From positions 62,001 to 126,000 of the forward strand of contig JADLGW010000048.1 of NCBI GenBank assembly GCA_020849105.1: 64,000 bases of DNA, given 5' to 3'. The notes below the pieces were generated by a model that saw only the letters and a program-made list of their open reading frames with translations, was not told the origin of the DNA and did not search any database. This document shows, piece by piece, positions 27,812 through 35,045 of this stretch; the first letter of the stretch is position 1; each line of letters starts with the position of its first letter. Source of the stretch: Phycisphaerales bacterium. Its GTDB lineage: Bacteria; Planctomycetota; Phycisphaerae; Phycisphaerales; UBA1924. The translations under genes and the position numbers were made by a program.

Positions 27812-28713
27812 TGAAATTGCTCCTTGTCGTCACCGTCGCGTTGTGTGCGGCGCACACGGAGGCTCAGGAGCAGGAGGGGCCGCGTCCGCCGACGCCGCCG
27901 CCCGCGTGGGTCGCGGGGCGGCTGGAGCAACTCGCGCCGTCCAGTCCGGAGTCCTATTTCCTGCTCGGCGAAGAGGTTGCAGACCTCTCGCCCGACATGG
28001 AGCAGGAAGCGCTCGCCCGCCGGCTCTTTGTCCTGGCCTACGAACTCGACCGGGCCCGCGGCCCGGCCTCTCGGATCGCCGGCAGTTGCTGCCTTGCCCT
28101 CGCCGGGCTGGAGAGGCTGGAACCGACGCGAAGGTGGCTGCTGGCTGTCGCCGGGGCCGTGGACCCCCGCTACGCGAGGACAGACTGGTCCGTCGCCGCG
28201 GCGCCGCTGGCGAGCGATGAAGTCGCGTTCACCGCGGCCACCGCGCTCGGACAGGCCCGGGCGGGCGAGGGGATCGCGGCCAGGAAACTACTCAGCGAGC
28301 CGGGTGTGCTGCCGCTGCTGCGGAGTTACGAGCGTGCCCTGAGCAACACGACCGCGACCGGGGCCGTCTTCCGCGTGCAGAAGTACGCCAGCGAGTGGCC
28401 CTGCCGCACCTGCGACAACAAGCGCGTCATCCCACGCACCGGGCCCGGCGGAGTTGAGTACCGGATCTGCCCGAACTGCGGCGGGAACCCGGGACCCAAA
28501 CTGTCCGAGGAGGAACTCCTCGTCCATCTGCGCTTTGAGGCCGCCCTGCTCCGCGGCATCCAGCGGTCCTGGTCCGCCCAGATCGCGGTGGATCAGGCCG
28601 CCCCGCTCCGCGACCCGGACCCGGCGGCGGTCGCGCCGACCTACGGTGTTGACCCGGCGCTCGCGTATTACCGCGCCGGGCAGTGGGTCGCGCGTCCCGG
28701 GAGCACGCCCTGA
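27811..28713 (+). CDS. secreted protein with DnaJ-type zinc ribbon (operon gene 8)
   Basis: This 300-aa protein has a signal peptide MKLLLVVTVALCAAHTEAQ, a helical body, and near residues 198-225 two pairs C198-x2-C201 and C220-x2-C223 (PCRTCDNKRV…RICPNCGG). These resemble one zinc module of DnaJ cysteine-rich domains. The gene before it has a J-like domain, so DnaJ-like parts seem split over two genes. The start overlaps the previous stop (TGATG), and it closes the eight-gene run. The function is unknown. Confidence 0.62.
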   Translation: MKLLLVVTVALCAAHTEAQEQEGPRPPTPPPAWVAGRLEQLAPSSPESYFLLGEEVADLSPDMEQEALARRLFVLAYELDRARGPASRIAGSCCLALAGLERLEPTRRWLLAVAGAVDPRYARTDWSVAAAPLASDEVAFTAATALGQARAGEGIAARKLLSEPGVLPLLRSYERALSNTTATGAVFRVQKYASEWPCRTCDNKRVIPRTGPGGVEYRICPNCGGNPGPKLSEEELLVHLRFEAALLRGIQRSWSAQIAVDQAAPLRDPDPAAVAPTYGVDPALAYYRAGQWVARPGSTP

Positions 28714-28750
28714 CGTAGACTCCGAACCCCGAGTCCAACGGAGCGACGCC

Positions 28751-29131
28751 ATGGCCGATCCGCAGAGCAAGCCCGAACCCAAGCCGCAGATCACCTTTGA
28801 GGAGTTCGCGAAGGTGGACCTGCGGGCCGCCAGGATCCTGGAGGCGGTGGACCACCCGGGCGCCGACCGCCTGTTCAAACTGCGGGTGGACGACGGATCG
28901 GGCACCCCGCGGCAGGTCTGCGCCGGCATCCGCGGGCACTACAGGGCCGAGGACCTCGTGGGCCGCACGATCATCATCGTCGCGAACCTGGCGCCCCGCG
29001 TCATCCGGGGCGAGGAATCGCGGGGGATGCTGCTGGCCGCCAGCGAACCGCCCGGGGACGGCGGCACCGAGCGCCGCGTCATCCTGCTCACGACGGCCGC
29101 GGACATCGCACCCGGTTCAATCGTGTCCTGA
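28751..29131 (+). CDS. tRNA-binding (OB-fold) domain protein, MetRS C-terminus/CsaA type
   Basis: This is a 126-aa free-standing EMAP/Arc1-like tRNA-binding domain. FAKVDLRAARILEAVDHPGA is the diagnostic opening, and RQVCAGIRGHY, IIIVANLAPRVIRGEESRGM and LLAA complete the OB fold. Such proteins act as an in-trans tRNA-binding appendix for methionyl-tRNA synthetase or as CsaA-like chaperones. The first 15 residues are Pro/Lys-rich. It lies 37 bp after the eight-gene operon and may be read through from it. Confidence 0.85.
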   Translation: MADPQSKPEPKPQITFEEFAKVDLRAARILEAVDHPGADRLFKLRVDDGSGTPRQVCAGIRGHYRAEDLVGRTIIIVANLAPRVIRGEESRGMLLAASEPPGDGGTERRVILLTTAADIAPGSIVS

Positions 29132-29140
29132 ACAGTTCGG

Positions 29141-30007
29141 TCAGTGCTTCGGCGGCGTCCCGGGCCGTGCCCGCTCCGCCCATTCGCGCGTGGCCCGCCG
29201 GATCTCATCCGCCCGGTCGGTGATGAACTGGTCACGCTTGCCCTGCTGCTGCTCAAGCCCCGTCCTGAGCAGCGCCACGCGGTCCTCCAGCACCTTGATC
29301 TCGCGCTGGCAGAGTTCCATCCGCACGTCGAACTGCTCGCCCAGCGCCCGGTTCAGGTCCTGGCGGGCGGCCTCCGCGTCCGCGGCGTTGCCCGGCGACG
29401 CCATCGCGTCGGCCAGCCGGCGCGTCGCGCTGACCGCCCGGCGCCCCACCAGGTACTCGCGCAGGCGGAGCGTGCGGAGGGCGTCGTCCCGTTCCTCGAG
29501 GATTGCCCGAATGCGCACCGCGCTGCGGCCGATCCAGCGTGCCCCGTCCTCGGGTCGATCACGCAGAACCTCTTCCATCCGCTGCGCCCCCGCCGGGTCG
29601 TGCTCCTCCAGGAACGACAGCACGAGGTGCCGGTCGGCGTCAGGGTCGGGCGGTCCCGCCAACGGCGGCGGTGGGCCGCCTTCGGGGCCGCGCGGCGGTC
29701 GGCCGCCCGGTTCGCGACGATCCGGACCTCGGTCGCCGCGCCGCATGTCGCCGGGAGGAAACACCTCGCCGCGCACCGCGTCCAGGGGCTCGCCCCGGTC
29801 CAGCCTGTCCATCGCCTCCTGCACCCGGTCGTGCAACCGGTCGATCTCGGCGAGCCGTCTCTCCAGGCGCGAGCGCAGCGCCGCCCTCTCATCGGCCCCT
29901 TCCGCCGGGGGATCACCGTGCGGCGGGCGGCCGCCCGGCTGCGCCGCCGTCCCGGCCGCAGCCAGGCTCACCAGTCCAATCGCGGCGATCAACGCGGCCC
30001 GCTTCAC
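29141..30007 (-). CDS. secreted coiled-coil protein in ECF sigma operon
   Basis: This 288-aa protein has a clear signal peptide (MKRAALIAAIGLVSLAAAGTAAQ), a Pro/Gly/Arg-rich segment (about 85-120) and two charged helical stretches (RLERRLAEIDRLHDRVQEAM and ELCQREIKVLEDRVALLRTG) likely to form coiled coils. No enzyme motif is seen. It overlaps the upstream anti-sigma-like gene by 4 bp. A periplasmic stress sensor or a target of the sigma factor would fit. Confidence 0.6.
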   Translation of the reverse strand: MKRAALIAAIGLVSLAAAGTAAQPGGRPPHGDPPAEGADERAALRSRLERRLAEIDRLHDRVQEAMDRLDRGEPLDAVRGEVFPPGDMRRGDRGPDRREPGGRPPRGPEGGPPPPLAGPPDPDADRHLVLSFLEEHDPAGAQRMEEVLRDRPEDGARWIGRSAVRIRAILEERDDALRTLRLREYLVGRRAVSATRRLADAMASPGNAADAEAARQDLNRALGEQFDVRMELCQREIKVLEDRVALLRTGLEQQQGKRDQFITDRADEIRRATREWAERARPGTPPKH

Positions 30008-30504
30008 ATCGCACCGCCATCGATGAAGAGGTCGCCGGAGAAGCCGGTGTCCACGGAAAGATCGGACAGGTCGGCATAGATCAGGTCAATCTGCTCGCCC
30101 AGGCCCTCGAACCCGTCGCCCATCGGGCTCTTCCACGCCAGCAGCGTCTCGACCTTGGAATCCAGCGATTCGTACCGTTCGGCAATGCTCGTGGCGCCCG
30201 CGCTCCCGGCCGCACCGCCCCTCATCCCGGCGAGCCAGATCGCCCCGCTCGCCGCGACCAGCGCGAGCCCGGCCGCCACCCGCAGCGGCGTGAACAGGCG
30301 GTAGCCCGACGGCCGGATCGTCGCGATCACACCCTTCGGTTCGCGCAGCGCCGGCGCCGCGATCGCGCCCCGGGTCGCGGCGAAGACCCGCGCCTCCACG
30401 CCGGACGGGGCGCTGGCACGCTCCGACGCCGCCAGCGCATCCAGCAACGCCCCGACGCCCCGGAGCGGTTCGGGCGTGCCCAGGTTGTTCCGGTGCTCAT
30501 TCAT
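30004..30504 (-). CDS. probable anti-sigma factor (single-span membrane protein)
   Basis: This 166-aa protein has an N-terminal cytosolic part without cysteines, one helix at about 74-93 (LRVAAGLALVAASGAIWLAG) and an acidic extracytoplasmic tail. It overlaps the ECF sigma gene by 4 bp, the usual place for an anti-sigma factor. The zinc-binding ZAS motif (H-x3-C-x2-C) is absent, so the assignment rests on position and topology. Confidence 0.6.
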   Translation of the reverse strand: MNEHRNNLGTPEPLRGVGALLDALAASERASAPSGVEARVFAATRGAIAAPALREPKGVIATIRPSGYRLFTPLRVAAGLALVAASGAIWLAGMRGGAAGSAGATSIAERYESLDSKVETLLAWKSPMGDGFEGLGEQIDLIYADLSDLSVDTGFSGDLFIDGGAM

Positions 30505-31094
30505 TCGACCACTCCCGCCCCGCTCTGATCCAGGGCCTTCCGTAACTTGTGCAGCGCCCGGTGGTGCCGCGCCAGCAATGTTCCCACCGGTTCACCGAGC
30601 ATCTCGGCCATCTGCTTGAAACTCATGCCCCCGTGGTGACGCAGTTCAACGACCTCCCGGTCCTCCTCGTTCAGTTCGGCCATCGCGGCCCGCAGCCGCA
30701 CCAGGTCCGCTCCATCCGCCCCATGCCCCGGCGTGCCCGCCGACCGTTCGCTCCCTTCCACTCCAGAGAATGCCACCGGGTCCATCGGCGCCGCCTGCCG
30801 GGCCGCACGCCTCATCTCGTCCCGTGCCCGGTTCATGGCCACACGGAACAGCCACGACTCGAATCGACCCTGCTCTGTGTAGCCGCCCGACCCCAGCTTC
30901 GCTGCCACCGTGGCGAAGACCGATTGCGTCACCTCCTCCGCCAGGTCCGCACGCCGCACGCGGCTCTTGACGAGTGCGAAGACGCGCCGGGTATACCGTT
31001 CCACCAGTTCACACCACGCGGTTTCTTCGCCGCGTGACGCCGCCACCAGGAGCCCGGCCACGTCGTCGGCGCTGGGTTCCTGATGGGCGGACAC
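30501..31094 (-). CDS. ECF-type RNA polymerase sigma-70 factor
   Basis: This 197-aa protein has region 2 (WCELVERYTRRVFALVKSRV, DLAEEVTQSVFATVAAKL, RFESWLFRVAMNRARDEMRR) and region 4 (LNEEDREVVELRHHGGMSFK, then EMLGEPVGTLLARHHRAL), as in other ECF sigma factors. GTG 31094 is preceded by AAGGATGG and is preferred. The frame extends to a GTG at 31160 without support. It heads a three-gene operon with an anti-sigma-like protein and a secreted protein, so it probably controls an envelope response. The DNA from 31095 to 31278 should hold its promoter. Confidence 0.88.
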   Translation of the reverse strand: MSAHQEPSADDVAGLLVAASRGEETAWCELVERYTRRVFALVKSRVRRADLAEEVTQSVFATVAAKLGSGGYTEQGRFESWLFRVAMNRARDEMRRAARQAAPMDPVAFSGVEGSERSAGTPGHGADGADLVRLRAAMAELNEEDREVVELRHHGGMSFKQMAEMLGEPVGTLLARHHRALHKLRKALDQSGAGVVE

Positions 31095-31278
31095 ATCACC
31101 ATCCTTCTGCCGAACGCCGGGGCCGGGAGTGTATTGCGGCCCCCGCACATGGAGTTTCACAGGTATTCAGCCTGAACAGGCTTCAACGGGGTTGCGGGCG
31201 CGGACCGACGGCCCCGCGCGACCGCCCAGGGCCGGTGGGTGCCCTCCTCAATGCCCCGAACAGTTATCTGTCCTCCCG

Positions 31279-32574
31279 TTACGGGCAGCCCAGCGCGAAC
31301 TTGGTGCTGAAGCAGCCGAAGTCCGCCAGGTTCCGCACCCCGTCGGCGTTGCAATCGGCGTAGGGGTCACCGGTGGCGAACTTCGTCTGGAAGCAGCCGA
31401 AGTCGGAGAGGTTGAGGGCCGAGTCCTCGTTGCAATCCGGGTAGCAGGCGGGCGGTACAGGCGGGATGCACACGCCGCGGGGGTTGGCCAGGTAGTTCTG
31501 GAGCGTGGCGAACTCGATGGCTGTGCCCTGGTTCCCGTTCGTAGCGGAGCACCCGGCGTGCGTGTGGATGCCGATCGCCAGGCCCGTGGTGGTGTCTTCC
31601 ACGGGCGAGCCGGAGTTGCCGCCGGTCGTATCCACCTGGTAGGTGATGCGTGTCCCGCTCTTGAGGACGAAGGGACCGGTGTGGGTCTTCTGCACCTGGT
31701 TCCAGGTGGGGGAGATCGGGCTGCTGGTGGTCCCGTAGCCGGTGATCGTAATGGGCTGGCCCGCGCTTGTGGACGCGGACGCGGCGAGGTTGTAAAAGAC
31801 GCCTTGGCGTTGGAAAGCGGTCTGGTTGAGCGTGTTGACGTTGGTGCCGAAGTAGGCCGCATCGCTGCCGATGGCCCCGCCCCCGGTCGTCTGGACAGAG
31901 AGGGACTGCACCGGGAACTGGTCCGCCGGAGGCGGGTTGACCGTCGATCCGTTGGCGTTGGAGAGCGGAACGTTGAACTGGACGACGGCCGTGGTGCTGG
32001 CCGTCGGGAAGCAGTGACCGGCGGTGATGAAGCAATGGGCGGCGTCGCCGATAAGCCATGCGGTGCACCCGATGGGCATCAGGCGGCCCTGGCGCTGGTC
32101 CTGGCTGGGGATGCGGTTGTCGGCCCCGCAGAGCGAGTCGATGACCGGCCCGGCCGTAGGGTCGCCCGCCCAGAACTCCCGCACGGAGACGCGGTTGTCG
32201 CCGGTTCCCGGGAACGCAACCAGTTCGAGCATCACCGCATCGCCGTTGAAATAGGCCGTCGTACCGGACCAGTACCGGGCGTGGGTCGCATCCAGCACCT
32301 GCTCCGCCCCGTCCTGGAGCGAGGTGATGCGAAGGAATGAGCGATCCGCGGCGTGGGGATCGCCGGACAGCAGCAGGTCCGAGAAGTTCAGGCGGACCCA
32401 GGCGGCGCCGCGGTCCTCGATCACCGCCATGAAGACGGTCGCCGCGCCCGGGCCGGCGTTGCTGACGATGCCCGAGTCAACGGCTGTCCGGACGGTGTGC
32501 TGCGGGATCGGCGCCTGGGCGTGGGCAGCGGCGACAAAGGCAAAAAAGGCCACGACGGGCATTGTCCGGTTCAT
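31279..32574 (-). CDS. secreted trypsin-like serine protease with GC-type dockerin
   Basis: This is a 431-aa exported protein. The signal peptide ends near AAAHAQ (residue 20). The S1 triad is H187 (FITAGHCFP), D238 (GSDAAYFG) and S321 (TTGGNSGSPV). The last 55 residues are a two-repeat GC-type dockerin module (CYPDCNEDSALNLSDFGCF … ADCNADGVRNLADFGCF). The first loop has lost the Gly after the third Asp. ATG 32574 follows CCGGAG; a GTG six bases upstream is less likely. It stands apart from the carboxypeptidase pair by 126 bp, but the shared module suggests one surface system. Confidence 0.85.
   Translation of the reverse strand: MNRTMPVVAFFAFVAAAHAQAPIPQHTVRTAVDSGIVSNAGPGAATVFMAVIEDRGAAWVRLNFSDLLLSGDPHAADRSFLRITSLQDGAEQVLDATHARYWSGTTAYFNGDAVMLELVAFPGTGDNRVSVREFWAGDPTAGPVIDSLCGADNRIPSQDQRQGRLMPIGCTAWLIGDAAHCFITAGHCFPTASTTAVVQFNVPLSNANGSTVNPPPADQFPVQSLSVQTTGGGAIGSDAAYFGTNVNTLNQTAFQRQGVFYNLAASASTSAGQPITITGYGTTSSPISPTWNQVQKTHTGPFVLKSGTRITYQVDTTGGNSGSPVEDTTTGLAIGIHTHAGCSATNGNQGTAIEFATLQNYLANPRGVCIPPVPPACYPDCNEDSALNLSDFGCFQTKFATGDPYADCNADGVRNLADFGCFSTKFALGCP
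31282..31446 (-). other. GC-type dockerin module of the serine protease
   Basis: This encodes 55 residues with two EF-hand-like loops (D-x-N-x-D-x-x-x-N-L-x-D), each followed by FGCF-x-TKFA, ending GCP. At the DNA level it is close to the modules at 32703-32867 and 35049-35213, so the three are recent or gene-converted copies. GC-type dockerins are taken as anchoring or sorting domains. Confidence 0.8.
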
Positions 32575-32699
32575 CAGCACATACTCCGGTCTGTTGGGTT
32601 CTTCTCTCGGGCGAGCACAAGGTAACGCGGCGTTGCCGCCTGTTCAAGCGCAAACTGCCGGGTTTCGAGAGAGCAACCCGCCATCCCGGGTACCACCCA

Positions 32700-35039
32700 T
32701 CACGGGCAGCCCAGCGCGAACTTCGTCTGGAAGCAGCCAAAATCGGCCAGGTTCAGGGCGAAATCGCCGTTGCAGTCGGCGTAGGACTGGCCGAGCGCGA
32801 ACTTCGTCGTAAAGCAGCCGAAGTCGGAGAGGTTGACCGCCCCATCACCGTTGCAGTCCGGATAACACACAGTGCAACCCGCGACGCGGACCTGGATGTC
32901 GTCGACCGCGGCCTCCACGACCGAATCCTCATTCAGGTCGCTGGCGGCGAACCGGATGCGCATCACGGAGCCCACGGGGAGGAAGTCGTCGATGCGGAAC
33001 TCCTTCCGGACCCAGACCCCGGCGCTGTCCGTCACCTGCTCGAGCGTGACCCACGTTGAGCCGTTGGCGGAAATCTGCACAAGAAGCGGGTCCACGCCGG
33101 GCTGCGGGCCGCGGTCGCTGGAATACCACCGCCAGTAACTGACATAACTGCCGGTGCGCGTGATCCCCGGGGCGTAGAGCGCGTTGAAGGTCGGCGACGT
33201 GAGGATGGTGGTTCCGCCGTCCACGTCATACTGGCCGACGCTGGTCCCGGCCCGATGGTCCGTGACATAGCACAGGCCGCCGGCCCCCGGGGTGTGATCG
33301 CCCGCGGGCTGCGCGGCGGTGGCCTGCGGCGCGTTCCGGACCCAGAGCCCCGCCGTCGCCGTGGAGCCTGTGCCGCCGACGGCCCATCCCGTCTGCGTGT
33401 CGCAGGTGTCGCTGAAGGTCAGCGCGGTATCCGCGACCGTCACCTCCAGCGGGTTACCGAACGAGGCGGGCGGAAACTTGATGACCGCCCCGGAGTTGGT
33501 CGTCGCCTGCACGACGTACTGGATGACCTGGCCGCAGTCCGCCCCCGGAAGGTTCGCCTGGTACTCCGAGTTCGGCATCGCGGTCATGGGTGTCCACAAT
33601 GGGGCTCCGCTGGTTCCGATGCGGTAGTAGAGCCGGACGCTGCCGGCCTGCACCGTGTTCAGCACGGCCCGCACGGCAACGCGGATCGGCGTGGCCTGGC
33701 CGGGCTCCGCGAGCACCGGCGTGCCCTGGACGAGTTGGAAGAGCAACGGCGGGGCGACGTTCTGGGCCAGCGCCATCAGGCCGGCGAAGTTCTCCTCGCA
33801 CGTGGGGACGATCTGGTTCGACGGCAGCGTGAACCCGAACGACGACCCGGCTTCAGGCCGAAGTTCCAGCCCCCACGCCAGGATGCCCTGCGCACCGTAG
33901 GCCCAGTCGCCGATGGTGCCGCTGGTGGGGTAGATGGTGGTGTACCCGGGCCCGTAGATGTACTGCACGCCGTGCACGCCCTGGATCGCCTGGGCCATGG
34001 CCGCGCTGATCGACTGGAACGTGGCGTGTGCGGCGGGCAGCGCGGGCGTGTACCCCCAGGGCTCCAGCAGGTACTGGCTGAAACTGTGGTAGTCGATCGT
34101 CGCCAGGACCGGCGCCGAGCCGGCGATCAGGTCACGGATGACCTTCGTCTCCGGCTCGCTGGCGGGCGCGGTGCCGCGGTAGGTCTCATCGCAGGGGTCG
34201 CCGCTGGAGCCGTTGCTCAGCCCCCACTCGAAGGAGAAGTTGCGGTTGGTATCGACGCCGGCGCACGAGGAGCCGCTCGGGGCGGGGCGCCGATTCTTCC
34301 GCCACATGCGGTCGGTGTCCCAGGAATACTGGTAGCCGTCCGGGTTGGTGATGGGCAGAATCACCCACTCCACGCTGTCGACCAGGCGCTTCACGAGCGG
34401 ATCGGTGGCGTAGCGGGTCAGCAGTTGCTCCGCGATATAGACGGCCACGGGGGGCGCGACCCACTCGCGCGCGTGCTGGCACGCGTTGAGCACGATGGTG
34501 GGCCGACCGGTGCGGTCGCCCGGGCCGGTGATCCGGATGTAGAGCATCTCGCGCCCCTCGAGCGAGGAACCCGCGGAGCAGGTGTACGCGAGCGTGGCGT
34601 GGCCGGCCGCCAGTTGCTGGAGGTAGGTGTTGATCTCCGTCCGGGTGTGGTAGGTGTCGTAGAACCCGGGGTTGTCGCCCGGGTTGGCGTTGATCGCGTC
34701 GATCTCGGCACGCTCGGCGTCGATCATCGCCTGGACGTTTTCGACCGTCACGCGGTACGGGATGCCGGTGGCGGCGAACGCGGCAAAGTGCTCCGGGCTC
34801 ATCTGAACGTCGAAGGGCCCTACGCCGGCGCCGGTGCAGGTCCAGACGTGGTCGGAGAGCGACAGCGCGGTGGCGACCTCCGCGGGTGTGCGAGCGGTGA
34901 CGTGAACGCCGCGGTGCCCGTCGTAGCGGACACGCGCGGGGCCTACCTCCTGGGCGGCGGCGCCGCCCCCGATGGCAAGGGCCGCGGCCGCGATCGTGGT
35001 ACGAATCAAGGTGTCTCTCCGCGGTTCATTTCTGCCCAT
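32700..35039 (-). CDS. secreted M14 zinc carboxypeptidase with GC-type dockerin (copy 1)
   Basis: This 779-aa protein has a signal peptide (TTIAAAALAIGGGAAAQ), a pro-region and an M14 domain. H189 and E192 (QHAREW) and H318 (IDYHSF) bind zinc. DTNRN (263-267) binds the substrate carboxylate. E392 (WGLELRPEAG) is the general base. A beta-rich region then leads to the 55-aa dockerin module. The ATG at 35039 lies 6 bp after the stop of copy 2. A TTG at 35009 with GGAGAG in front is a serious alternative start. It probably removes C-terminal residues from peptides outside the cell. Confidence 0.87.
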   Translation of the reverse strand: MGRNEPRRDTLIRTTIAAAALAIGGGAAAQEVGPARVRYDGHRGVHVTARTPAEVATALSLSDHVWTCTGAGVGPFDVQMSPEHFAAFAATGIPYRVTVENVQAMIDAERAEIDAINANPGDNPGFYDTYHTRTEINTYLQQLAAGHATLAYTCSAGSSLEGREMLYIRITGPGDRTGRPTIVLNACQHAREWVAPPVAVYIAEQLLTRYATDPLVKRLVDSVEWVILPITNPDGYQYSWDTDRMWRKNRRPAPSGSSCAGVDTNRNFSFEWGLSNGSSGDPCDETYRGTAPASEPETKVIRDLIAGSAPVLATIDYHSFSQYLLEPWGYTPALPAAHATFQSISAAMAQAIQGVHGVQYIYGPGYTTIYPTSGTIGDWAYGAQGILAWGLELRPEAGSSFGFTLPSNQIVPTCEENFAGLMALAQNVAPPLLFQLVQGTPVLAEPGQATPIRVAVRAVLNTVQAGSVRLYYRIGTSGAPLWTPMTAMPNSEYQANLPGADCGQVIQYVVQATTNSGAVIKFPPASFGNPLEVTVADTALTFSDTCDTQTGWAVGGTGSTATAGLWVRNAPQATAAQPAGDHTPGAGGLCYVTDHRAGTSVGQYDVDGGTTILTSPTFNALYAPGITRTGSYVSYWRWYSSDRGPQPGVDPLLVQISANGSTWVTLEQVTDSAGVWVRKEFRIDDFLPVGSVMRIRFAASDLNEDSVVEAAVDDIQVRVAGCTVCYPDCNGDGAVNLSDFGCFTTKFALGQSYADCNGDFALNLADFGCFQTKFALGCP
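32703..32867 (-). other. GC-type dockerin module of carboxypeptidase copy 1
   Basis: This encodes 55 residues with two D-C-N-G-D loops (GAVNLSDFGCFTTKFALG and FALNLADFGCFQTKFALG), ending GCP. The second loop has Phe where Gly is usual. Confidence 0.8.
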
Positions 35040-35045
35040 GCCCGC

